NCBI GenBank assembly: GCA_963777515.1
Contig: CAVZQU010000007.1
Location: forward strand, 434,001 to 498,000
Direction of reading: 5' to 3'
Source of the DNA: CAVSWT01 sp963777515
GTDB lineage: Bacteria; Bacteroidota; Ignavibacteria; Ignavibacteriales; Ignavibacteriaceae
Length of the DNA stretch: 64,000 bases
Shown: one piece after another, positions 56,102 through 64,000 of the stretch
Position numbering within the stretch: position 1 is the stretch's first letter
How the letters are laid out: every line of letters begins with the position of its first letter
Notes under the pieces: model-generated
The model's database searches: none
The model's input: only the letters and a program-made list of their open reading frames with translations
Told to the model about the DNA's origin: nothing
Translations under genes and position numbers: made by a program

Positions 56102-58322
56102 TCATAATTCTTGGGATCGTTAAATAATACTTTTCCGCTAATTCATCTAAGCTGACATTTATCTCATCATTTACTTTCAAATTCTTTCCACCGGTTCTTC
56201 CAAGATAAGTAAATATTTGTTTTGAATCATTTAGAATTTTTTCAAACTCATTTTTGTTTTTAGGATTAATTGAAACAATTATTCTTGATTGACTTTCAGA
56301 GAAAAGTGAAAAATCTTTTCGAGTTTTAATTGGAATATTTACATCCGCACCGATAAAATTATTTTCATCCATAATGCAGCATTCGGCAATTGCAGAAACA
56401 ATTCCGCCTTCGGAAATATCATGTGCAGAATTAACTAAGCTTAAAACAATCAATTTTAATAAAGAATCATGTAAGTTTTTTTTCAACTTCTAAATTTAGA
56501 TCTTGGTGATTCGCCGGTTACTTTGTTATGAATGACTTTCAAATATTCACTGCCGCCAAGTTCTTCAAAGTCTTCCCCTAATAACATAAATTAAATCATC
56601 ATCATTTTTAAAATTTGAGGTTGTAACATTTTTCACATCTTCTATCAAGCCAACCATTCCAATTGTAGGTGTAGGATAAACAGCAACATTAGGCGATTCA
56701 TTATAAAAGCTGACATTGCCTCCTGTAACCGGAGTATCAAAAAATCTGCATGCTTCTCCCATTCCATCAATTGCTTCTGTAAACTGCCAATAAACTTCTG
56801 GCTTGTATGGATTACCGAAGTTTAAGCAGTTTGTAATTGCCAATGGTATTCCGCCTGAACAAACAATATTTCTTGCTGATTCAGCTACTGCAATTTTAGC
56901 TCCTTCTTTTGGATTTAAATAAACATAACGCGAGTTGCAATCAGTTTTCATTGCAAGCGCTTTATTCGTTCCTTTAAGAAAAATCACTGCAGAATCAGAT
57001 GGTCCAGGTCCGACAATTGTATTTGTTCTTACCATCGAATCGTATTGTTCATAAACCCATTTTTTTGAAGCAATATTTGGGGAAGAAAATATTTTTATAA
57101 AAGTGTCTTGAATACTGTTTGGTTCACGCAAAGAAGAAAAATCAAAAGCTCTTGTATCTTTTAAATATTTAGGTTCTTTAGTCTCGCGATTATAAACAGG
57201 AGCTCCTCCACCAAGTACGAGTTCATAAGAAGGAATAACTGCTTTTTCTTCTCCTTCATAATTTATATGAAGAAGTCCATCGTTTGTTACTTCACCAATA
57301 ATTTCGCAATGCAAATCCCATTTAGTTAAGACTTCTTTTACTTTATCTTCATATCCTTTTTTAACGCAGCAAAGCATTCTTTCCTGGCTTTCGGAAAGCA
57401 TAATTTCATAAGCTGTCATTCCCTTTTCACGCAAAGGGACTTTACTTAAATTGATATTTAATCCTGCTTCACCTTTAGCGCTCATCTCGCTTGTTGAACA
57501 TGCGATTCCCGCTGCACCCATATCTTGAATTCCAATCAGCCAGCCGTTCTTTACGATTTCAAGAGAAGCTTCTAGTAAAAGTTTTTCTGTAAATGGATCC
57601 CCAACTTGAACTGAAGGACGTTTCGCTTCAGATTTTTCTGAAATTTCTTCCGATGCAAATGTAGCTCCATGGATTCCGTCTCTTCCGGTGGATGAACCAA
57701 CTATCATAACAGGATTTCCTTCACCTTTTGCTACAGCACTTGCGACATGCTTTTTATCAACAATTCCGACAGACATTGCATTTACCAATGGATTGCCCTG
57801 ATATGATTCATCAAAATAAACTTCACCAGCAACTGTTGGAATACCTAAACAATTTCCGTAATCACCAATCCCCTTTACTACACCATCAAATAAAAATCTT
57901 GTACGAGCATCTTTTAAAGAACCGAATCGAAGAGAATTCAAAGAAGCGATAGGACGAGCACCCATAGTAAATATATCCCTCATTATTCCGCCAACTCCTG
58001 TGGCTGCACCTTGATACGGTTCAACAGCAGAAGGATGATTATGACTTTCAATTTTAAATGCAACAGCAAGTCCATCGCCGATATCAACAAGTCCTGCATT
58101 TTCTTCACCGGCACCAACCAGTAATCTTCCACCTGAACGCGGTAAAGTTTTTAATAATGCAATTGAATTTTTATAGCTGCAATGTTCACTCCACATCACA
58201 CTGAAAATTCCAAGTTCAGTAAAAGTTGGAACGCGACCTAAAATATTTTTTACTCTTTCAAACTCTTCATCTGTTAAGCCGTGTTCTTTGGCAATGTCTA
58301 AATTTACTTGAGGTTCTTGCAT
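56094..58322 (-). CDS. purL: Phosphoribosylformylglycinamidine synthase II (PurL), two compensating frame changes
   Basis: The total length of 742 codons equals a normal small PurL. The N-terminal 585 residues contain FSVMWSEHCSYKNS, ESHNHPSAVEPYQGAATGVG, VMIVGSSTGRDGIHGATFAS and IQDMGAAGIACSTSEMSAKG. After a change near 56570 the frame runs through GSEYLKVIHNKVTGESPR, and after a second near 56486 through AHDISEGGIVSAIAECC. It works with PurS/PurQ (23530-24476). As the gene is normally essential in purine synthesis, the breaks are probably sequence errors at A/T runs. Confidence 0.92.
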
Positions 58323-58515
58323 TAAAAGAATTCCGTTTCGAATTAATTATTAGAAAAATTTGTGATACAAATATACTACTTTACTTAATGCTATTAAAAA
58401 ATCGGGATTAAAAATTAGTGCATTTGTTCTATGTACATAATAATTTCTAAAAACTAAGTTGTATCCATAATTGCCAAACATAATAAATAGGGAAATCACA
58501 AAAAAAGTGAATAAA

Positions 58516-58971
58516 ATGATTGAAATTAAAGAAAGTATCAGCGTAAAATATCCACGTAATAAAATGTTTTTATTTATCAGCAATTACAGAAATGATGTAC
58601 TTTGGCGTGAAATTGTTGATGAAATTAATGCTCCTCCTATTGATATAATAAATATTGGAGTTAAAACAAACGAAACTATTAGTTTTCTAGGGAAAAAATT
58701 TTCATCGCCTGCAGAAGTAAAAGAATTCCAGCCTGATAAAAAAATTTCACTTCAAAATTTAGATGATGAAATAAAGATTTTCAGTTCACGAGAAGTTTCA
58801 GGAAACGGAGAAGAAACTGTTTTTCATTATTACTTAAAAGTTGAACCAAGGAAAATAAATAAATTTGTAATTCCACTTTTAAAAAATTCTCTGACGAAGC
58901 AAATTAGGAAAGACTTGCAGCGTTTAAAAGTTGTAATGCAGAAAATGCCTGAGAATCAGATTTCTCTTTAG
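58516..58971 (+). CDS. SRPBCC/START-like domain protein of unknown function
   Basis: From the ATG at 58516 the product is 151 aa: IKESISVKYPRNKMFLFISN at the start, a central strand region and a long C-terminal helix. This resembles small SRPBCC (polyketide cyclase-like) lipid-binding folds. An upstream in-frame ATG at 58471 adds a poorly conserved-looking segment and is not preferred. It is divergent from purL. Confidence 0.6.
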   Translation: MIEIKESISVKYPRNKMFLFISNYRNDVLWREIVDEINAPPIDIINIGVKTNETISFLGKKFSSPAEVKEFQPDKKISLQNLDDEIKIFSSREVSGNGEETVFHYYLKVEPRKINKFVIPLLKNSLTKQIRKDLQRLKVVMQKMPENQISL

Positions 58972-59159
58972 AGAAAGAAGTTTTAAAGATATTATAAAAA
59001 TTTTCTATTTATTTAAGTGTGTATAGATATAATGATTTAAATACTTTTTAGTAAAACAATTTAGTCTACTAGTTTAATTCTTGCTCTTGAACGTTATACC
59101 AATCTGTGCTGCGTTCGAATATTCTTCTTTATCAAATTTCAATCTGTTGAAAAGTATAT

Positions 59160-59199
59160 TTGATAGTTTTGAAGCCTTATTAGGTTTTTAAACTATCAA
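59160..59199. repeat. Inverted repeat upstream of the BNR-repeat gene
   Basis: TTGATAGTTT (59160-59169) and AAACTATCAA (59190-59199) are perfect complements around a 20-base loop, 59 bases before the ATG at 59258. It may be an operator or leader hairpin. The rest of the 286-base gap shows nothing else. Confidence 0.45.
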
Positions 59200-59257
59200 T
59201 AGCATCCGATTTTAATATTAAAATATTTATTTAAAAACTAATAAATGAGGTAACGTT

Positions 59258-60529
59258 ATGAGGAGGCTTAAAATACATTTTATTTTTTTTACTTGCACAA
59301 TATTTTTACTTCAATTTAGCGACGCACTTGCTCAATGGGAAAAATCAAAGGGCGGTTTGAGTTTTAAAAGTGTTTGGTCAATTGCTGCGGCTGGAAGTAC
59401 AATTTTTGCAGGAACAAGTAGCAGTGGAGTATATGTTTCTACAGACAGTGGAGAAAATTTTGAAGAAGCAAATAACGGCATCACTAACAATTTTATTCCA
59501 GCAATGATAATTTCAGGCACAAATGCTTTTGCCGGCACTTATGGTGACGGAATATTTAAATCTACAGACAATGGAGCAAGCTGGACAGATGCAAATTCTA
59601 ATGGCTCTGATACAACTGCAATATTTGCTTTTGTTAATTCAGGAAACAATATCTTTGCAGGAACTGATGTCGATGGGATTTACTTAAGCACTAACAGTGG
59701 TGTTTTATGGAATGTTGTTAATAATGGATTAACAACTAAAATAATTCGCGCTTTAACAACTGTAGGATCAAATGTATTTGCAGGAACTTTTAATGGCGGA
59801 ATATTTATTTCATCGGATAATGGTGCAAACTGGAATGAAAGTAATATGGGACTTCCAAATTCCACATCAATTAATTGTTTGGCTGTTTCAGGAACAAATA
59901 TATTTGCTGGCACTGGCTCGGGTACAAGTAACAATATAATGTATAAATCCACAGATAATGGAGCCAGTTGGAATGAAGCGAGCAACGGATTATCTAATAG
60001 TACAAAGATTACTGCATTGGCCACTAAAGGTTCCGATATTTTTGCTGCAACAGGCGGTGATGGAGTATTTTCGTCAACAGATAATGGCGAAAGCTGGAAT
60101 GAGATAAATGACGGTTTAACGAGCAAATATACTTTTTCATTAGCTATTTCAGAATCCTATCTGTATTTAGGTACAACAGGAGGAGTCTGGAGAAGAGCAC
60201 TTTCGGAGATTACTGATGTAAAATTAAATTCTAATACTATACCTATTGAATTTAAGCTGGAGCAAAACTATCCAAATCCATTTAATCCTACAACAAAAAT
60301 AAAATATACAATTTCCGCCTTAATAAATTCCGCCAAAGAAGGGGCTCTAATACAATTGAAAATTTATGATATACTTGGGAATGAAATAACTACTCTTGTT
60401 AATGAAGTAAAATCACCAGGAGTATATGAAGCTGAATTTGATGCATCATCTTATTCAAGCGGAGTTTATTTTTACCAGCTTAGAGCTAACGAATATATAG
60501 AGACAAAAAAAATGATTTTATTGGAGTAA
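59258..60529 (+). CDS. Secreted BNR/YCF48-like beta-propeller protein with T9SS sorting domain
   Basis: The 423-aa protein has a signal peptide (residues 1-25, ending ALAQ) and about seven repeats of roughly 40 residues with the theme IFAGT, then GVYVSTDSG or IFKSTDNGASW and NNG, predicting a beta-propeller. The T9SS tag has NYPNPFNPTTKIKYTI, an insertion SALINSAKEGALIQ and LKIYDILGNEITTLVN, and ends KKMILLE. It probably acts as a secreted or surface protein; ligand unknown. Confidence 0.85.
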   Translation: MRRLKIHFIFFTCTIFLLQFSDALAQWEKSKGGLSFKSVWSIAAAGSTIFAGTSSSGVYVSTDSGENFEEANNGITNNFIPAMIISGTNAFAGTYGDGIFKSTDNGASWTDANSNGSDTTAIFAFVNSGNNIFAGTDVDGIYLSTNSGVLWNVVNNGLTTKIIRALTTVGSNVFAGTFNGGIFISSDNGANWNESNMGLPNSTSINCLAVSGTNIFAGTGSGTSNNIMYKSTDNGASWNEASNGLSNSTKITALATKGSDIFAATGGDGVFSSTDNGESWNEINDGLTSKYTFSLAISESYLYLGTTGGVWRRALSEITDVKLNSNTIPIEFKLEQNYPNPFNPTTKIKYTISALINSAKEGALIQLKIYDILGNEITTLVNEVKSPGVYEAEFDASSYSSGVYFYQLRANEYIETKKMILLE

Positions 60530-60878
60530 TTAAAAACTTCAAATTGAATTAAGAAAAAAAATGAATAGTTATTTCCTATTCATAGGGGAAATTTTATGTC
60601 TTTGTATTGTACTTTTTAATTAATTGATTTAGTTTAATATCAATTGTTACACTTATTTAAACAGAAAGTATGAATAGGGCCAGAAGTGCTATACTATCCC
60701 CAGAGAAAAGAAAATTAGGTTTAAAAAGAAAAATTAAATATTTGATATATGAAAATAGATTTTTTGTGTATCAATTAAAATCAGGATATCTAACTCAGCA
60801 TAATTGAAAATTAGCTGTTAAATTATTCGAGGCATATCTGATATGAAAATCTTACAAAGTAAATATATACGAGTTTTG
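60530..60878. other. Gap with a small hairpin and one weak small ORF
   Basis: ATGAATAG/CTATTCAT with a seven-base loop (about 60561-60583) may end the upstream transcript, but a T-tract is lacking. A 45-codon frame from ATG at 60670 to 60807 encodes a basic peptide beginning MNRARSAILSPEKRKLG. It has no clear ribosome site and no recognised family. Nothing else was seen. Confidence 0.4.
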
Positions 60879-61982
60879 TTATTTATTATTCTTCCTTTCT
60901 ACACTAAAAACGCCTACCTTTTTTTGTCGTCCTTTTACACTGCATATTCCAACTGATTCAACCATATAACCATCATCAACTTCACTTAGCATACTAAGCA
61001 ATTCTGCCGATATTAATATTTTTTTCTTAAGCGGATTACAGCTTGATCTTATTCTTGCCGCAGTATTTATTGCATCTCCATGATAAGCTAATTCTTTTTT
61101 CATCTCACCAACTTCAGCAACTGTAACTATTCCATAATTTAATCCTGCTTTAAAATCCGGAACAACTCCGTATCGTGATTTGTAATATTCCTCTTTATCT
61201 TTAAGTGTATGTTCAAAATCAAAAAAGGCATTTAAACAATTATTATCTTTAATTCCTTTACTGCTTTCCCAGGTTAATACTACTTCATCACCTACGTACT
61301 GATAAATTTGTGCTCTGCAATTTATTACCACATCAGTCAAATCACTATAACAATCTTGTATTAACATACTATATTTTTTATGTCCAAGTATTTCAGCATA
61401 TTTAGTTGAAGAAATTAAATCCAAAAACATGAATATTCTAACTTCTTCTTTTGGACTATGATATTTCCCAAGCAAATAATTAAATAGAATCCCCTGCCCT
61501 ATCTTTTCGCTTATTTGCAAAACAAATAATGATGACATTACAACAAAACTCCAATACAACATTAATGCCCATACTTTCGGACTCTCAAGAAATATCAAAT
61601 ATCTTTCAAATACAGAAAAGTGAAACGGCGATTTACCAAGGATAAAAACTAAACTAATATAAGTTGCAAAAGAGGTTAAGAAAAAGACGCTAAAAAAATA
61701 AAAAAGTGTCTTAAAAATAAGTACTTTACCAAGTGGTTTCCTTCTGAATAATTTATTAAAGTATAAAACTTCAAAAGCCGCTAAAACAGAACCGCCAATA
61801 AGTACAACTGAAATTGCTATGACTAAAACACGGGCAAAATTATATGTATAATTCCATTTGTAAATATTATAAACCGAAGCAACATATCCTTCAATAGCCA
61901 TTTCAAAGAAAACATAAAAGACAGCAGCAATCAGCCAATAGCCAATGAGAAATATAATTTTATAAAATTGGTTTTTAGTCAC
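60879..61982 (-). CDS. Membrane class III adenylate/guanylate cyclase (copy 1)
   Basis: The 367-aa protein has about four membrane helices in residues 8-158 and a catalytic domain from about 180. The metal-binding Asp188 (FLDLISST) and Asp232 (YVGDEVVLTW), Lys278 (DFKAG), Asp303, Asn306 and Arg310 (HGDAINTAARI) are all present. The Lys/Asp pair favours ATP, so it probably makes cAMP. A related copy lies just upstream at 62216. The N-terminal domain is not a known sensor type. Confidence 0.9.
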   Translation of the reverse strand: MTKNQFYKIIFLIGYWLIAAVFYVFFEMAIEGYVASVYNIYKWNYTYNFARVLVIAISVVLIGGSVLAAFEVLYFNKLFRRKPLGKVLIFKTLFYFFSVFFLTSFATYISLVFILGKSPFHFSVFERYLIFLESPKVWALMLYWSFVVMSSLFVLQISEKIGQGILFNYLLGKYHSPKEEVRIFMFLDLISSTKYAEILGHKKYSMLIQDCYSDLTDVVINCRAQIYQYVGDEVVLTWESSKGIKDNNCLNAFFDFEHTLKDKEEYYKSRYGVVPDFKAGLNYGIVTVAEVGEMKKELAYHGDAINTAARIRSSCNPLKKKILISAELLSMLSEVDDGYMVESVGICSVKGRQKKVGVFSVERKNNK

Positions 61983-62057
61983 TAATAATCCCTAAATATT
62001 GATTGGGAAAAACTAATGCACAAAATGAATTATAAAAATATTAAATTTATTAAATCC

Positions 62058-62180
62058 AAATTATGAATTAGAAATTTTTGTCATACTTAGTTTATCGAAG
62101 TATGACAAACGGTTGAAATTCACACTTCGAAAGGCTTAGTGTGACATTTTGTAAGTGATTTTAGTTCTAATGCATAATTT
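62058..62180. repeat. Palindromic element G between the two cyclase genes
   Basis: The outer repeat AAATTATGAATTAGAA (62058-62073) pairs with TTCTAATGCATAATTT (62165-62180), 15 of 16. Inside are hairpins at 62080-62106 (GTCATACT/AGTATGAC) and 62119-62145 (TCACACT/AGTGTGA). It is the fifth copy with an outer repeat. Confidence 0.72.
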
Positions 62181-62215
62181 ACGCTAACACCATTCTAGTA
62201 TAAGAATATTATTAA

Positions 62216-63298
62216 TTATGCGGGTAATTCAATGCTATAAATATTTACCAATTTTTTCTTCCCTTTTAAATTTACATCTCCTATGTAATTTTTTATAAAT
62301 CCGTTTAATTGAGTAATCTTAGCTTCTAAATTTTCGGAAATCAATAAATCTTTTCCATACTCCTTGCATTTATCTTGAATTCTTGAAGCAGTGTTCAGAA
62401 CATCTCCATGGTAAGCTATTTCTCTTTTAAGATCACCAACCTCGGCTACAGTTACAATACCGGCATCCATACCTCCTTTAAATTCCGGTAGCACATCAAA
62501 TTTTTTTAAATAATAATCCCTGCGTTCTTCAATCTTATTTTTATAATCAAAATACAATTTTAATGAATTCAAGGAATCCAATCCTTTTTTTTCATCCCAG
62601 CTTATCACAACTTCATCCCCAACATACTGGTAGATGTCTGCTTTATATTTGATAACAAAATCAGTTAACTCATGATAACAATTTTGAAGCAGTTGACTAT
62701 ATTTATTATGCCCTAGTTTTTCAGCTATCGTAGTTGAATTCTTTAGATCAATAAATAAAAAAATTCTTTTTTCATCCCTTGGCTTATGATATTTGCCGGT
62801 AATTAATTTTACTAAGTTGCCCGGCCCTATTTTTTTATTAATTTGTATGACGAATGTTATAAAGAGAATCGAAAATATAAAAAATATAATCCACGATATT
62901 ATCATTCTCAAATTTATAATCTTTAATAAATTTTCCGGGTATTTAAAAGGGCCAATTTTATAAATATAAAAAAGACCGTAAACCGCGCCAAATACTATGG
63001 CAATCATAAAAACATAAAGTAAACTTTTAATAAGAATAATTTTACCGAATGATTTTCTTCTTATCGAAGTTTGATCAGTTAAATAATCAATCAATGAAAA
63101 AAATATTCCAAACAGTATTGTGCCGGAAATTATTTCAAAGTGTATATACCAGGTACTGATATAATCTTTAATAATATTTTCAGCTAAAAAATCATATAAT
63201 CCCCAATATGATATTATAAAATAGAAGTAGAATAACATTGCCCAGGCAAGTATTATAAAAATCCATTCCTTCGCAATTATTTTTCTTTTTAGATTCAT
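62216..63298 (-). CDS. Membrane class III adenylate/guanylate cyclase (copy 2)
   Basis: The 360-aa paralogue of the next gene has about four membrane helices in residues 11-153 and the full catalytic set: Asp184 (FIDLKNST), Asp228 (YVGDEVVISW), Lys274 (EFKGG), Asp299, Asn302 and Arg306 (HGDVLNTASRI). Probably an adenylate cyclase. It follows the PAP2 gene by four bases, so these two may be co-transcribed. Confidence 0.9.
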   Translation of the reverse strand: MNLKRKIIAKEWIFIILAWAMLFYFYFIISYWGLYDFLAENIIKDYISTWYIHFEIISGTILFGIFFSLIDYLTDQTSIRRKSFGKIILIKSLLYVFMIAIVFGAVYGLFYIYKIGPFKYPENLLKIINLRMIISWIIFFIFSILFITFVIQINKKIGPGNLVKLITGKYHKPRDEKRIFLFIDLKNSTTIAEKLGHNKYSQLLQNCYHELTDFVIKYKADIYQYVGDEVVISWDEKKGLDSLNSLKLYFDYKNKIEERRDYYLKKFDVLPEFKGGMDAGIVTVAEVGDLKREIAYHGDVLNTASRIQDKCKEYGKDLLISENLEAKITQLNGFIKNYIGDVNLKGKKKLVNIYSIELPA

Positions 63299-63302
63299 AA
63301 TT

Positions 63303-64000
63303 TTAATCTATTCTGTATGAAAAAGTTATTGCATTGATAGTAGGAACAATCGTAAAATTATTTTTTGTGTCTTTGTTGTAATTATTAAAATTGATTATTG
63401 AATTTGATATTGTTAAACCTAAAGCAGTACCAATAACAATATCAGAAAACCAATGTCTGTCTTTGTATAGTCTAGATAAAGGTGTAAGTGCAGCTAATCC
63501 GAACAAACCGATAGTTGCAGCAGGATGATCTATTTGATGGGCTAGAATATTTGAAATTCCAAATGCTACTGCTGCATGTCCGGAAATAAATGATGCTCTA
63601 TCTTGTTCTATACCTTTTAGAAATTTAAATGATGCATTTCCCTTTCCTGAATAAGGCCTGGCTCTGCCAAAAATTATTCGAGACGGTACTTGTATTATGC
63701 CGATAACAACTATTGTTTCAGTTAACATTAGCCCGGTATCACGAAGCCAATTATTATTAAATAAGACCCCGGCTGCATAGATTAATAAAGAACCTGATAA
63801 AGTGTTAAGTGGAGCTCCATAAGCATATCCTATCGGTTCTAACTTATCAAATGTTTTATTTCTATTAATTAAAAAAACTTTTCTAACTTCATCATCAAGT
63901 AAAAAAGAGCTCGCAGATAGAACTAAAAATCCTCCTGCATAATAAAGATCATCTGTTTCCCAATTTAATGGAGAAGAAAGAGTACTGCCAATTGTATTTA
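63303..64000 (-). CDS. PAP2-family phosphatase, 5' end outside the window
   Basis: The frame is open from the window edge to the stop at 63303 (about 232 residues). It contains the three acid-phosphatase motifs: GRARP (preceded by basic residues), ISGHAAVAFGIS and SRLYKDRHWFSDIVIG. Several hydrophobic segments suggest a membrane location. Family members act on lipid phosphates such as undecaprenyl diphosphate or phosphatidate. An internal ATG at 63728 is not the true start, because coding continues upstream with DDLYYAGGFLVLSASS. Confidence 0.88.
   Translation of the reverse strand, partial: NTIGSTLSSPLNWETDDLYYAGGFLVLSASSFLLDDEVRKVFLINRNKTFDKLEPIGYAYGAPLNTLSGSLLIYAAGVLFNNNWLRDTGLMLTETIVVIGIIQVPSRIIFGRARPYSGKGNASFKFLKGIEQDRASFISGHAAVAFGISNILAHQIDHPAATIGLFGLAALTPLSRLYKDRHWFSDIVIGTALGLTISNSIINFNNYNKDTKNNFTIVPTINAITFSYRID

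Noticed and set aside
60670..60807. 45-codon small ORF (MNRARSAIL...)
   Set aside because: No family match, no clear ribosome site and AT-rich context; kept only as a note in the gap entry.
24915..62180. Possible CRISPR array from repeated hairpins
   Set aside because: The copies are dispersed over tens of kb between different genes, without regular spacers or cas genes.
1..64000. tRNA or rRNA genes
   Set aside because: The larger intergenic gaps were read on both strands and no cloverleaf pattern or conserved rRNA segment was seen.

Overview
The window is AT-rich bacterial DNA from a Bacteroidota/Chlorobi-group organism, most likely an Ignavibacteria (Ignavibacterium/Melioribacter) relative. 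The main evidence is a set of secreted proteins ending in a type IX secretion (T9SS) C-terminal sorting domain with the NYPNPFNPTTKIKY and LKIYDILGNEIATLVN signatures typical of that class. Taxonomy is inferred from these signatures and from low GC, not from a marker-gene search.

Layout. (1) 162-17475, minus strand: a polysaccharide (capsule/EPS/O-antigen) locus read right to left: Wza-type exporter, Wzz-type chain-length protein, UDP-glucuronate decarboxylase-type SDR, a MurJ-type flippase, O-antigen ligase/polymerase, GT9, GT4, hexapeptide acyltransferase, GT2, two DegT aminotransferases, an initiating sugar-phosphate transferase, a WbpM/CapD-type dehydratase and a Wzi-like outer-membrane protein. 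(2) 17619-21259, minus: ybaB-recR-methyltransferase-two paralogous lipoproteins-ftsX. (3) 21393-29220, mostly plus: a PurC-like protein with psd and pssA (phosphatidylethanolamine synthesis), purS-purQ, two tatA genes, gatA, a convergent aldo/keto reductase, sucD, ndk and an intrinsic terminator. (4) 29244-31582, plus: a decayed namZ (DUF1343) and a broken lipoprotein gene. (5) 31605-38319: a 152-bp MITE-like element, then four consecutive minus-strand T9SS cargo genes whose sorting domains are near-copies of each other. (6) 38381-42818, minus: rlmB, lgt, hisS, a PTS-IIA protein and a TPR protein. (7) 43001-47669: a 566-aa Rossmann protein of unknown role, a copper-delivery pair (PCuAC and SCO1) and a GT39 transferase. 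(8) 47670-48865: a gene-poor stretch with a decayed toxin-antitoxin pair. (9) 48866-58322, minus: an Rrf2 regulator with an Fe-S membrane protein and Ric (nitrosative-stress repair), an exported rubrerythrin, a two-component system, a DUF2231 protein, a YihY/BrkB protein and purL. (10) 58516-64000: an SRPBCC protein, a BNR-repeat T9SS protein, two paralogous membrane class III cyclases and a PAP2 phosphatase running off the window.

Three patterns cut across the genes. First, intergenic gaps carry at least seven two-hairpin palindromic elements; most show GTCA...TGAC arms around a conserved GAGCTTGTCGA core, and five sit inside a second outer inverted repeat. Second, small palindromes are inserted inside coding sequence at one fixed loop of the T9SS sorting domains, adding short peptides in some genes and coinciding with frame loss in others. 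Third, single-base frame breaks are unusually common, including in genes expected to be essential (purL, psd). Many probably reflect sequence error, but the namZ and toxin-antitoxin regions look genuinely decayed.

No tRNA, rRNA, CRISPR array, complete insertion sequence or prophage gene was recognised.
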